Origin: Terriglobales bacterium
GTDB lineage: Bacteria; Acidobacteriota; Terriglobia; Terriglobales; Acidobacteriaceae
Length of the DNA stretch: 64,000 bases
Direction: 5' to 3'
NCBI GenBank assembly: GCA_035651995.1
Contig: DASRER010000021.1
Location: forward strand, 62,001-126,000
Shown: piece after piece, positions 44,383 to 53,076 of the stretch
Position numbering within the stretch: the stretch's first letter is position 1
Layout of the letters: every line of letters starts with the position of its first letter
Translations under genes and position numbers: made by a program
The notes under the pieces: model-generated
What the model was told of the DNA's origin: nothing
What the model saw: only the letters and a program-made list of their open reading frames with translations
Database searches by the model: none

Positions 44383-46940
44383 TCAGGAACGCGGTTGTGA
44401 CCCGCGGCAGCCAGCCGTGCCTGCACCCGCGGTGAATCCAGCGTTCCTTCCACGGTAAACGACTGCGCGCCGCTCAGCAAGGTGAGCGCTAGTTGACGCC
44501 CTGGCGACGCCGTCCCACTTACGACGTACGATCCGCCGGCCGTTTCCATTTTGGTCTGTTGCAGCGTCAGGACGCCGTCGCGCAGCAGCGCGCGTCCCCG
44601 GAAAAGGTGGATGCGGACCGGCGCGCCGGCTGCCGACGGCTTGCGTTCGTGCCCGTGCGGAGCCAGGACCACGTGCTTCAGCATGCCATCGCGCCACTCG
44701 AAGTCCGCCGAGCCTGAAACCGAAGACGCCAACTCACCCGCCGACCATCCGGAAGCCGCCAGCTTGAACGTGGCGCCCGCCGTGCCCGTCGCCCAGTTGT
44801 CCCGCATCGCCTGCGACACCTGCGCCATGGATGCGCGCTGCAGCGACCCGGAAAGCGCGTACGCCGGCGCCGCGCCCGCGAATTCGGCGCGCAATTCCCC
44901 GTGCAGCGTGCCGCCAAACATCGTCGCCGAGATGTCGCTGAGCGTCAGCGTGCCGTCGCCCATCTCAGCCTGCGCCGAAAAATTCTGCGCGATCGCATCT
45001 TTCATCACCAGGTGGGCCACCGCAATCGTGCCGCGCGCCCGCAAGCGCTCAAAACTTCCCGCCGGCGTGGGGCCGCCCGCCAGCCGCCGATACCAGGGCT
45101 GCTGCTGCGCTCGCGGATTCAGCACGCGGTTCAAGTCGGCGGCGCTCACGCGGTCCCCGGCAATGCCGAACTCGATCGTGCTCTCGCCGCTGCAGCCCCG
45201 CGGCCGGCGCAACCAGCCGCTCAGCGCGATCGCCCCGTCTGCCAGCGACGCCTGAAAGTTCTCCAGCGCAAACGAACCTTCGCTGAGCCGCGCCGACGCG
45301 CTCGCCATCCGCACGCCGCCCTGCACGCCGGGAATTTCCGCGCCAACGCCGCGCAGGTCCGCCGTTCCCGTGACCACCGGCGCGCCGAAGCCGGCCCACG
45401 TGCCCGCGCCCGCCAGTTGCACGCGCGCGCTGCCGCTCAGCACCGCCTTGGTTGCCGGAATGCCGAACACGCGCGCCGCCGCCAGCAATCGCGGCAGTTG
45501 CGCCGGACCGTCGAGTTGGAAGGCGTACTCTTTCGCGGAAAACCAGGCCTGCGCCCGCGCCGGCTGCCCGCCGCCAAGCGCCAGCGGGAAGGGCAGGACC
45601 CGCAGGCGCGCCGCTTCCGCCGGATCATGGCTCCTGGGCGGTCGCCGGCCGCGCGCGTGTGTGGCGGCCGCCGGTTGCGCCGGCGTCTCCACCGCGAACT
45701 CGACCCTGCCCAGCTCCAGTGGCGTCTCCAGCTCGCGCGAACGCAGCAGGACCGCCTCCGCGCTGCCGCCGCCCTGCCACTCGGTCCGGCCGCCTTGGCG
45801 CGAGCGCGCCACGAACGCGGCATTTACCCGGCCGTCGCCCGTCAGGTCGTCCGGCAGGTCGCGCTTCATCTGCCGCGCCAGCGCGGTCAAGTACGACGCC
45901 GGCACGTCGCGCAGCGCGAGTCCGAGCTCATAGCTCCGGTTGCCGGGCAATCCGGCTGCGCTGCCGCGCAGCGTCACCGCGCCATCCCGCGCGGGCAGCT
46001 CGCAATGCAGGTCCTGCACCTGCTGGCCGCTCACCAGCAGGGTGGCGCTGCAAGCCGCCGCCAATGCGAACGACTCCGGCGAGGTGATGTCGTACCGATG
46101 GAATCCGTCCACCTTCGCCTCGGCCGTCACGGCCACCCTCGCCGGTGTCCCGGTGAGCGCCACCGTCGCCGAGCCTTCGCCGCGCCAGCCGCGGTCGCGC
46201 CCGAAGATGAACGTCGAGAGCTGCCCGAGTTGCGCGTTGCTCAGCCGCGCATTGATTCGCAGCGAGGTCTCATTCGGACGCGTCCCGCGCCGGAAGCTGC
46301 CCTCGGCGCGCACCACGCCCACATTGCCCAGGTTGGCGTCGCTGCGCACCGGACGCGCCTCCAGCCGTGCCCGCCACTCGTCTTCCGACGCGAGCCACAG
46401 CGCGAAGTCGGCGTCGGTCAGCGCCCACACCTTCTTCTCCTGGCCGAGCTTCAGGTTGATGCGCCCCGAATCGGCCTCGACGTAAGGAAATCGCGGACGC
46501 GCCTCGGGACTGCTCTTGCCCGTCGGCGCCGACGCCGTCTGCCGCGTGCGCGCCAGCACCGGTTCCAGGTTCCACTGCCCGTCGGGACGCCGCACCAGGT
46601 TCAGGCTCGGCTCTTTCAGGCCCAGCCGCGCGATTTCCAGCCGCCCGCGCCACAGCGAACTCAGCCGCAGCACGGCCGTGACTTCGCCGGCGCGCAGCAG
46701 CGGCTCGGCGCTGAAGCTGGGATCGTCTTCCACCACGAAGTTCTGCAGGGTAAAGCCGGGCTGCGGCACCAGCTGCAGCCTCACGGAGTCCACCGTCACC
46801 GGACGTCCAAGCGCGCCGCTGATCGCGCTCACCACGCCTTTCTTGAAGCGGTTCACGTTGACCGAAGGCGGCGCCACGGCCGCCAGCGCCAGCACCAGCG
46901 CCAGTGCGACCAGGAAGCGGAATTTAGCGCTCCGTGCCAT
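44379..46940 (-). CDS. AsmA-family protein 1
   Basis: The 853-residue protein has one N-terminal membrane helix (about 8-25, FLVALALVLALAAVAPP). An AsmA N-terminal domain follows: NVNRFKKGVVSAISGALGRPVTVDSVRL, then the VEDDPSFSAEPLLRAGEVTAVLRL region. A long beta-rich body follows, with an AsmA C-terminal domain (about 650-850). The family is a bridge-like lipid-transfer type that spans the periplasm. ATG 46940 was chosen over the GTG at 46943. It precedes a secreted protein and follows lepB in the block. Confidence 0.85.
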   Translation of the reverse strand: MARSAKFRFLVALALVLALAAVAPPSVNVNRFKKGVVSAISGALGRPVTVDSVRLQLVPQPGFTLQNFVVEDDPSFSAEPLLRAGEVTAVLRLSSLWRGRLEIARLGLKEPSLNLVRRPDGQWNLEPVLARTRQTASAPTGKSSPEARPRFPYVEADSGRINLKLGQEKKVWALTDADFALWLASEDEWRARLEARPVRSDANLGNVGVVRAEGSFRRGTRPNETSLRINARLSNAQLGQLSTFIFGRDRGWRGEGSATVALTGTPARVAVTAEAKVDGFHRYDITSPESFALAAACSATLLVSGQQVQDLHCELPARDGAVTLRGSAAGLPGNRSYELGLALRDVPASYLTALARQMKRDLPDDLTGDGRVNAAFVARSRQGGRTEWQGGGSAEAVLLRSRELETPLELGRVEFAVETPAQPAAATHARGRRPPRSHDPAEAARLRVLPFPLALGGGQPARAQAWFSAKEYAFQLDGPAQLPRLLAAARVFGIPATKAVLSGSARVQLAGAGTWAGFGAPVVTGTADLRGVGAEIPGVQGGVRMASASARLSEGSFALENFQASLADGAIALSGWLRRPRGCSGESTIEFGIAGDRVSAADLNRVLNPRAQQQPWYRRLAGGPTPAGSFERLRARGTIAVAHLVMKDAIAQNFSAQAEMGDGTLTLSDISATMFGGTLHGELRAEFAGAAPAYALSGSLQRASMAQVSQAMRDNWATGTAGATFKLAASGWSAGELASSVSGSADFEWRDGMLKHVVLAPHGHERKPSAAGAPVRIHLFRGRALLRDGVLTLQQTKMETAGGSYVVSGTASPGRQLALTLLSGAQSFTVEGTLDSPRVQARLAAAGHNRVPE

Positions 46941-46969
46941 CACCCTCGCTCATCGGACAGTCGTCCAGC

Positions 46970-47002
46970 GGACCTCTTCTAGTGGACCTCTTCTAGTGGA
47001 CC
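46970..47002. repeat. 14-bp tandem repeat at the lepB stop
   Basis: GGACCTCTTCTAGT occurs twice at 46970-46983 and 46984-46997, with a partial third (GGACC). The second unit includes the lepB stop codon (46993-46995), so a small duplication arose at the gene end. Confidence 0.85.
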
Positions 47003-47775
47003 AGGTGAAACATTCTCCGCCAGCGCGTCTGGTCGAAAAAGTGGATCACCACTTTGAAGATGAACCCGATCCGCTCCGCCATGCCGCGCTTCTCGTACTG
47101 GTCGGGCGGCGTCTCGAACGACCAATAGATGAATGTCGGCCGCCCGATGATGTTTTCCCGCGGAATGAATCCCCAGAAGCGGCTGTCGTAGCTCACGTCG
47201 CGGTTGTCGCCCATTCCGAAATACGAATCGGGCGGCACCACCAGTTCGCCGTTCTCGATGTAATCGCGCATTCTCACGTGCCACTCCGGCGTGATGCTGT
47301 TGAAGTCCGGCGGAGGCGCCGCGGGGAAGTTGTCGCGATATGGGATGTAATCGTGGCGCGAGTGGATCACGTACGGCTCATCTTGGCGCACGCCGTTCAG
47401 GTACAGCACGCCGTCGCGCAGCCGTATGCGGTCGCCCGGAATGCCGATCACGCGCTTCACCACGTACAGCCCGGGCTGCGCCGGCGAGAGGAACACCACG
47501 ATCTCGCGCCGCTTGGGCGTGGTGTAGGGAGTGAGCGGCATCCAGCGCGTCGGCGGCGCGTACGAAATGCGGTCCACGAATACGTGGTCGCCGATCAGCA
47601 GCGTGTTCTCCATCGAGCTCGACGGAATCTCGAACGCCTGGATGTTGAAGGTGATGATGAACAGGCCGGTGGCCAGCACCACCGCCATCGAGGCGATGAA
47701 CTCCAGCCACGTCTCTTTGTGCTCGGCCTTTGCCGGCTGCTTTGCCGTCCCCGGTTTCGTCTCGCGTCTCGCCAA
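46993..47775 (-). CDS. lepB: Signal peptidase I, paralogue 1
   Basis: The membrane enzyme removes signal peptides from secreted proteins. The 260 residues include a membrane helix (about 28-47), catalytic Ser54 in SSSMENTLL, general-base Lys107 in VVKRVIG, and box E GDNRDVSYDSR (189-199). The SMENTLL motif differs from the common SMxPTL. The C terminus is HFFDQTRWRRMFHLVH. It is the third of three consecutive lepB genes. Confidence 0.95.
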   Translation of the reverse strand: MARRETKPGTAKQPAKAEHKETWLEFIASMAVVLATGLFIITFNIQAFEIPSSSMENTLLIGDHVFVDRISYAPPTRWMPLTPYTTPKRREIVVFLSPAQPGLYVVKRVIGIPGDRIRLRDGVLYLNGVRQDEPYVIHSRHDYIPYRDNFPAAPPPDFNSITPEWHVRMRDYIENGELVVPPDSYFGMGDNRDVSYDSRFWGFIPRENIIGRPTFIYWSFETPPDQYEKRGMAERIGFIFKVVIHFFDQTRWRRMFHLVH

Positions 47776-47799
47776 GGTTGTGGGTCGTGGTCCGGGCCG

Positions 47800-48561
47800 T
47801 TATTGCACGCGGCGCAGGGTGCGGCGCCAGCGCGTCTGATCGAAGAAGTGCAGCGCCGTGCGCGCCATCGAGCCCAGCCGCTCGCCGATTCCGGTCTTCA
47901 GATATTCGTCGCCCGGGGAGTCGAACGACCAGTAGATGAACAGCGGTGTTCCCAGGATGTTCTCGCGCGGCACAAAGCCCCAGTAGCGGCTGTCGAGGCT
48001 CACGTCGCGGTTGTCGCCCATGGCGAAGTACATGCCCTCGGGCACCACCAGCTCACCGTTGCGGATCCATCCCGGCAGCGCCGCCCGCCATGCCGCCGTC
48101 ACCGGGTCGGTCTCCAGCGGACGTACGGAAGGGAAGTTGTCGCGAAACGCGTTCGCGTCCCCCAGGCTGCGGATCACGTACGGCTCGTTCTGCGCTTCGC
48201 CGTTCACGTACGCAATCCCGTCGCGCAGCCGTATCCGGTCGCCCCCAACGCCGATCACGCGCTTCACCAGCCGCAGGTCCGGTTCGCCGGGCTTGAGGAA
48301 GACGATGATGTCGCCGCGCCGCACGTCGCGATGCGGCACCAGCGGCATGCGCGACCCGACCGGATCGAACACGCTCCGGTCCACCACCAGGTGGTCGCCG
48401 ATCAGCAGCGTGTTCTCCATTGAGCCGGAGGGAATCGCGAAGGTTTGCCCGGTGAAGGTCAGGATGAACAGCGCCATCACCGCCGTCACCGCCATCGAGG
48501 CCACCGACTCGGCGAAGCTCTCCTTCGGACGGGCTGGTTTCTCTTTGTTTTTCTTTGCCAA
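47800..48561 (-). CDS. lepB: Signal peptidase I, paralogue 2
   Basis: The 253-residue protein has catalytic Ser47 (SGSMENTLL), Lys100 (LVKRVIG) and box E GDNRDVSLDSR, with all motifs intact. The N-terminal helix lies at about 22-41. The C terminus HFFDQTRWRRTLRRVQ is very close to that of paralogue 1, which points to a recent duplication. It differs from paralogue 3 in a shorter N terminus. Spacing is 24 nt from the next lepB, so it is in the same operon. Confidence 0.95.
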   Translation of the reverse strand: MAKKNKEKPARPKESFAESVASMAVTAVMALFILTFTGQTFAIPSGSMENTLLIGDHLVVDRSVFDPVGSRMPLVPHRDVRRGDIIVFLKPGEPDLRLVKRVIGVGGDRIRLRDGIAYVNGEAQNEPYVIRSLGDANAFRDNFPSVRPLETDPVTAAWRAALPGWIRNGELVVPEGMYFAMGDNRDVSLDSRYWGFVPRENILGTPLFIYWSFDSPGDEYLKTGIGERLGSMARTALHFFDQTRWRRTLRRVQ

Positions 48562-48584
48562 GCTTTGTCAGGTTGGAGGGAGCG

Positions 48585-49472
48585 CTACTTTACGACGAGG
48601 AACGTGCGCTGCCACCGCGGCAGGCTGGCCAGCTGGCCGAGCACGCCGAAACGTGCCAGTTTATCACCCGGCGCCGGGGGCTCCGGCTCGGTCAGGCTGC
48701 GCAGCGAGAGATAAATCACCAGCGGCCGCCCAATGATGTTTTCCCGCGGAACGAAGCCCCAGTAGCGGCTGTCGAGGCTCACGTCGCGGTTGTCGCCGAG
48801 CACGAAGTAGCGGCCTTCCGGCACCTGCAGCTCGCCGCCGTGCACCAGGCGCCGCATCTCCAGCCACCAGTGCGCCTCCAGGTTGGGCGAGACCAGGTTC
48901 GGCTGCGGAAACTCGTCGCGGTACAGGTCCAGGTCCGCCGCGCGATGGACAACGTACGGCTCCTCCACCGGAACGCCGTTCACGAACACCTGCTTGTTCA
49001 CCAGCCGCACGCGGTCGCCGGGCACGCCCACCACGCGCTTCACAAAGTGCTGCTCCGGATGCACCGGGTAGCGGAACACCACGATGTCGCCGCGATGGAT
49101 CGTGGTGTAGGGAAGCACCCGCCCCCACACGCCGCCCGAGGCGAAGTGGACCTTGTCCACCAGCAGGTAGTCGCCCACCAGCAGCGTGTTCTCCATCGAG
49201 TACGAGGGGATCTGGAACGCCTGCATCAGGAAGGTGATCACGAACACCGCGATCACCACTGTCCCGGCCAGCGACTGAACCACGCCCAGCGGACCGGCCG
49301 CATCGATCCGCTTGCTCCTCGGCGCGACCGGCGCCTCGCAGGGTCCCGCTCCGGCCCCCGCTGGCGCCTCCGCGCTCGCCTCGCCGTTCGCCGCGGCCGC
49401 GAGCGGGTTGCTTACTTCGGGCGGCTCCAGCATTCGGGCGGTTTCGGCGGCGCTTTGCGGTTCGAAATTCAT
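48585..49472 (-). CDS. lepB: Signal peptidase I, paralogue 3 (rnc-proximal)
   Basis: The 295-residue protein has an extra Ala/Pro-rich cytoplasmic N terminus (about 60 residues) before the membrane helix (about 67-86). Catalytic Ser92 (SYSMENTLL), Lys145 (FVKRVVG) and box E GDNRDVSLDSR are intact. Its C-terminal RWQRTFLVVK is shorter than in the other two. Start ATG overlaps the rnc stop (ATGA). The lepB-rnc pairing is common in bacteria. Confidence 0.95.
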   Translation of the reverse strand: MNFEPQSAAETARMLEPPEVSNPLAAAANGEASAEAPAGAGAGPCEAPVAPRSKRIDAAGPLGVVQSLAGTVVIAVFVITFLMQAFQIPSYSMENTLLVGDYLLVDKVHFASGGVWGRVLPYTTIHRGDIVVFRYPVHPEQHFVKRVVGVPGDRVRLVNKQVFVNGVPVEEPYVVHRAADLDLYRDEFPQPNLVSPNLEAHWWLEMRRLVHGGELQVPEGRYFVLGDNRDVSLDSRYWGFVPRENIIGRPLVIYLSLRSLTEPEPPAPGDKLARFGVLGQLASLPRWQRTFLVVK

Positions 49473-50329
49473 TGGCTGGCGCCCGTCCGCACGCCGGCGC
49501 GGCCGGATCGGTTTGCTCCCGGCTGCTTCGCTTCGGGGTCTCCGCCTTCCAGCCCCGGATCCAGCGACTCCAGGTAAGCCAGCGCGAGCCGCGCCGCCTC
49601 CTGCTCCGCTTTCTTCTTGGTGGAGCCTTCACCCCGGCTGGCGTACTCCGGCTTGGACCGCGTGCCCGCGGCGCCGTGGATGCGCGCCTCCACCGTAAAC
49701 ATCTTGCGATGCTCCGGTCCCTCTTCCTTGGTGAGGACGTAATCCGGCTGCGGACGCCCCAGCGCGTGCACCATCTCCTGCAGCGCCGACTTGTAGTCGG
49801 TCACCGGCATCACGCCGCCGCCGCTCTCGTCCAGCCGCGCCAGCTCCGGCTCCACGATCCGGCTCAGCACGAACGCCCGCGCCGCTTCGAAGCCGGCATC
49901 CACGTACATGGCGCCCAGCACGGCTTCCAGCGCGTCCACCAGCAGGGCAGGCTTGCGCCGTCCGCCGCTCTTCTCTTCGCCGCGTCCCAGCCGCAGGTAC
50001 TCGCCCAGCTTGATCTCCTCCGCTGCCTCGATCAGGTGTTTCTCGCTCACCAGGTGAGCGCGCAGTTTGGAGAGCTGGCCTTCGTGGAAGGATGGATAGC
50101 GGCGGAAAAGTTCTTCGCTGGTGATCAGGCCCAGCACCGCGTCGCCCAGGAACTCCAGCTGCTCGTTGTGTCTCGCGGCCGCGCCGCCGTTTTCCCCCAG
50201 CCGCGCCTGCGCCTCGTGCGCGTGCGAGGTGTGGGTCACCGCCTGCTCCAGCAACTCGCGATTGCGGAAGCGGTGCCCCATGCACTTTTCCAGGCTCGAT
50301 AGCGTGCGCGCCTTCGGCTCTTTCGCCAT
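49469..50329 (-). CDS. rnc: Ribonuclease III
   Basis: RNase III cleaves double-stranded RNA in rRNA processing and regulation. The 286 residues show the signature NEQLEFLGDAVLGL with Glu59 and Asp63, the second metal pair Asp132/Glu135 in DALEAVLGA, and a C-terminal dsRNA-binding domain (about 180-253). A low-complexity tail of about 30 residues is added at the C terminus. The stop overlaps lepB paralogue 3 (ATGA). Confidence 0.96.
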   Translation of the reverse strand: MAKEPKARTLSSLEKCMGHRFRNRELLEQAVTHTSHAHEAQARLGENGGAAARHNEQLEFLGDAVLGLITSEELFRRYPSFHEGQLSKLRAHLVSEKHLIEAAEEIKLGEYLRLGRGEEKSGGRRKPALLVDALEAVLGAMYVDAGFEAARAFVLSRIVEPELARLDESGGGVMPVTDYKSALQEMVHALGRPQPDYVLTKEEGPEHRKMFTVEARIHGAAGTRSKPEYASRGEGSTKKKAEQEAARLALAYLESLDPGLEGGDPEAKQPGANRSGRAGVRTGASQ

Positions 50330-50377
50330 GCGGGTGCTGCCCTGGTTTGCTCTCGGTACTCCCTGCTCAGTACGGCT

Positions 50378-51355
50378 CTATTTCGGCGGTGGCGGCGGAG
50401 TGTTCGGCTGCGCCGGCGCCGCCGGTGCAGCCGCACCCGCGGCGGGGGGCGTTCCCGCGGCCGGACCCGCCGCCGGCGCGGCCGGCGTGGTGAGCTTCAC
50501 CAGCCGGTCGCGCTCCTGCTTCACCAGCGTGGCCACCGGCTCCTGCGCGTCGGGCACCGCGCGGTTGATCACCTGCAGCGCTTCCGCATACTTCTTCTGA
50601 TGATCCAGCGCCAGCGACAGCCGGAACAGCGTCAGCGGATCAGGCTGCACGCCCGGCGTGTTGACCGCCTTCTTGAGGTTCGTCTCCGCCGACGTGTAGT
50701 TCTGGTTCACCATGTCGGCCGTGCCCATCGCGCCGTATGCCAGCGACTGCACCGTCGCCTTGGCCGCGGCCGCCTGCTCCGGCGTCGGCGTGCCGCCCAG
50801 GTTGATCTTGTCCACGTTGGCCAGCGCGGCTTTGGCGTTCTTGTCCACTTCGCCCAGGCGCTCGTCTTTGTCGAGATCGGTGTCGCGCGTGCGCTCGGCC
50901 AGCACCGTCGCCACCAGCACCAGCGCCACAGGATTATCGGGCTGCAGCGCAATCACCTTGTGTCCCATCTCCACCGTCTTCTCGGCGTTGTTGGCCGCCT
51001 GGTAGCGGTGCATCATCACCTGGAAGAGGCGCGCCTTCAGCTCGCTCTGCGGAAACTTCTCGGCGAACTCGTTCGCCGCCTTCTCCGCCGCGGCCATGTC
51101 GGGGTTCTGCGCCGCGGCCTGGAAAGCGTCGAACTCCTCCTTCGTCTTCGCCTGCGGCTGGTTCGAAGGCGGCGCCGCCTGCTGATTGTCAGACTTGATC
51201 TGACCCTGCGTCATGCTCTGTTCGCGGGCGCGGTCCTGCTGCTGCTGCACATTGCCGGGCTTGCCGGCCAGGCCCTGCTGCTGGGCGGCTGCCGGAAGGG
51301 CCATTGCGGCCGCCAGTGCCATGACCAGCGTCACTGTGATTGCTCCTCGTTTCAT
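50378..51355 (-). CDS. Secreted TPR-like protein
   Basis: The 325-residue product has a signal peptide (MKRGAITVTLVMALAAAMALPAAA). Helical TPR-like repeats follow (about 75-275): AEKAANEFAEKFPQSELKARLF, then NPVALVLVATVLAE, and TSAETNLKKAVNTPGVQPD. The tail is Pro/Ala-rich. The ATG at 51355 has AAGGAG upstream. It lies between the 502-residue secreted protein and rnc, and may assist envelope assembly. Confidence 0.8.
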   Translation of the reverse strand: MKRGAITVTLVMALAAAMALPAAAQQQGLAGKPGNVQQQQDRAREQSMTQGQIKSDNQQAAPPSNQPQAKTKEEFDAFQAAAQNPDMAAAEKAANEFAEKFPQSELKARLFQVMMHRYQAANNAEKTVEMGHKVIALQPDNPVALVLVATVLAERTRDTDLDKDERLGEVDKNAKAALANVDKINLGGTPTPEQAAAAKATVQSLAYGAMGTADMVNQNYTSAETNLKKAVNTPGVQPDPLTLFRLSLALDHQKKYAEALQVINRAVPDAQEPVATLVKQERDRLVKLTTPAAPAAGPAAGTPPAAGAAAPAAPAQPNTPPPPPK

Positions 51356-51395
51356 TGGCTCTCCTTCGTCGAACTCGTGCATGTCGGAATTTCGT

Positions 51396-52904
51396 TCACG
51401 GCCGGCGCACCGGCTCGTAGGGCTGCGCGATGCCGCGTTCGGCCGCCGCCCGCGTGTCGGGCGAGACGTCGCCCGCCGCCAGCGCCGCGCGATAATGCAC
51501 CACCGCCGACTCGCGCTGCTCCTTCAGGTCCAGAATGCGCGCCAGATAGATATGCGACCACGCCAGGATGCGCGGCTCGCGCGCCAGCTCCAGCGTCCGT
51601 TCGAAATATGTCTGCGCGCCCTGCACGTCGCCCTGCATGCTCGCCGCCCGCGCCAGCACGAACATGGCGCGCGCCGGATCTTCCTTGCGCTGCTCCAGCG
51701 CCAGTTGCGCCAGCCGGTGCGCCGCGTCGGCGTCTTTCTCCGACAGGCGCTGCTCCGCCAGGTCCAGCAGCTCCGCTTCCTTCTTCTTCGATGCCGCCTG
51801 CACCACCTCAGGACGCGCGCGCTCCGCGAAGTGTACTTCACGGGCGCGCTTCTTCTCCCCCTCCACGTCCATGTCGTGCAGCATGTCATAGAGCGCGTCC
51901 TGCATGCCCGCCGGCCCCTGCTCGAACGTCTCCAGCGCATTGTAGAAGTAGTGCGTCAGGATAAATCCCTCTGCCGTGGCGGCGTCAGCCGCGTTTTCGC
52001 GCGCTTCTTCCGCCTCCTTCTTCTTGCCTCCGGGCATGGTGCGCGCTTCCAGCGCGCGAATCAGCGACTCGACCACCAGCAGTCCCACGTCCTGCTTGTA
52101 GCTCTCGTCAATCGGGGCCGACTTCAGCGTCTCCAGCAGCGGCTCCAGCCGCTTCAGTTGCCCCTGCCGCTTCAGCACCAGCGGATCGAGCACGTAATGC
52201 AGATACGTGTGGCGGATTGCGTCGAGCTTCAGCGAATTGCCCGACGGCGAAATCACCATGTAGTAGTCCGCCAGGTAATTGCGCGCGTTCACCTGCCCCG
52301 GCGCCGCCATCGGCTCCAGATAGATGACGAACCGCCGGCCCACATAGCCGCTCACCGGCAGCCGCAGATACAGGTCCGTGTTCGCGATCATGCCCGCCAC
52401 CGGATCGTGGAAGCGCTCGACCAGCGACTCGTACTGATAGCGGTGCTCCGCCCATATCTTCTGCAACCCCGCCGCGCGGTAGAACTGCGCCAGCGGCGTC
52501 ACCACGCCCACCACGTAGGCCGCGTCCGGCGGCAGGTCGGCTTCGCGCGCCGTCAGCGGGAAGTCAGGCGGGTCGCCCAGCCCGAGCGCCAGCGACAAGT
52601 ACTGCGCCAGGTCGCGCGACGCATCCGGCTGCTGGTGGTCGCGGTAGAACGCGCACACGCGGTTGCGTGCCGCCATCGCTTCCTGCGACGTGGCCAGCGC
52701 CTTGCCAATTTCGGCCCGCACCTGCGAGCGCACCGGCTCTGAAGCGCCGATCTCGGCGTCGTAGCCGCAGGCGTTGAGCGCGGCCATCATGCTGAACAGC
52801 GTTTCGCTGGAATCGAGCGAAACTTTGGGCGTGGTCTGCGCCGCGGCCTGCGCCGCCAAACCGCACACCAATGCGGCTGACAGGATTCGGAAAAGAAAGC
52901 GCAG
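51396..52904 (-). CDS. Secreted protein of unknown function with helical TPR-like C terminus, CTG start
   Basis: I do not recognise a family. With a CTG start at 52904 the 502-residue protein begins MRFLFRILSAALVCGLAAQAAA (CTG read as Met), a standard signal peptide. AGGAGG lies at 52911-52916, six bases before the CTG. A TTG at 52871 would truncate the signal peptide. Residues about 350-500 look like TPR repeats (AEQRLSEKDADAAHRLAQLALEQ; GDVQGAQTYFERTLELA). A middle part with FVIYLEPMAAPGQVNARNYLADYYMVI is distinctive and may be a domain. Confidence 0.75.
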   Translation of the reverse strand: MRFLFRILSAALVCGLAAQAAAQTTPKVSLDSSETLFSMMAALNACGYDAEIGASEPVRSQVRAEIGKALATSQEAMAARNRVCAFYRDHQQPDASRDLAQYLSLALGLGDPPDFPLTAREADLPPDAAYVVGVVTPLAQFYRAAGLQKIWAEHRYQYESLVERFHDPVAGMIANTDLYLRLPVSGYVGRRFVIYLEPMAAPGQVNARNYLADYYMVISPSGNSLKLDAIRHTYLHYVLDPLVLKRQGQLKRLEPLLETLKSAPIDESYKQDVGLLVVESLIRALEARTMPGGKKKEAEEARENAADAATAEGFILTHYFYNALETFEQGPAGMQDALYDMLHDMDVEGEKKRAREVHFAERARPEVVQAASKKKEAELLDLAEQRLSEKDADAAHRLAQLALEQRKEDPARAMFVLARAASMQGDVQGAQTYFERTLELAREPRILAWSHIYLARILDLKEQRESAVVHYRAALAAGDVSPDTRAAAERGIAQPYEPVRRP

Positions 52905-52986
52905 CCCAAGCCTCCTGGAACGCGACAGGTAGGGAGTTCAATTCAATTTTACGGGGCTCACAGAGCAGGGGTCAAACCAGGGACGT

Positions 52987-53072
52987 GGTGATTGGGCGAT
53001 TGAGTGACTTGGTGAAGTGCTGACGCCAGGCGCTTTTTGCGTTTCCAATCGCCAGATCGCTAAATCACCAAA
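52987..53072. repeat. Octamer-phrase hairpin between two secreted-protein genes
   Basis: TGGTGATTGGGCGATTGAGTG (52987-53007) and on faces TCCAATCGCCAGATCGCTAA (53044-53063) and on. The phrase is of the GCGATTGA type. Confidence 0.7.
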
Positions 53073-53076
53073 TCTG

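Noticed and set aside
46970-47002. IS target-site duplication at the lepB stop
   Set aside because: The 14-bp copies are directly adjacent with nothing between them, so they are a simple tandem duplication rather than the footprint of an insertion.
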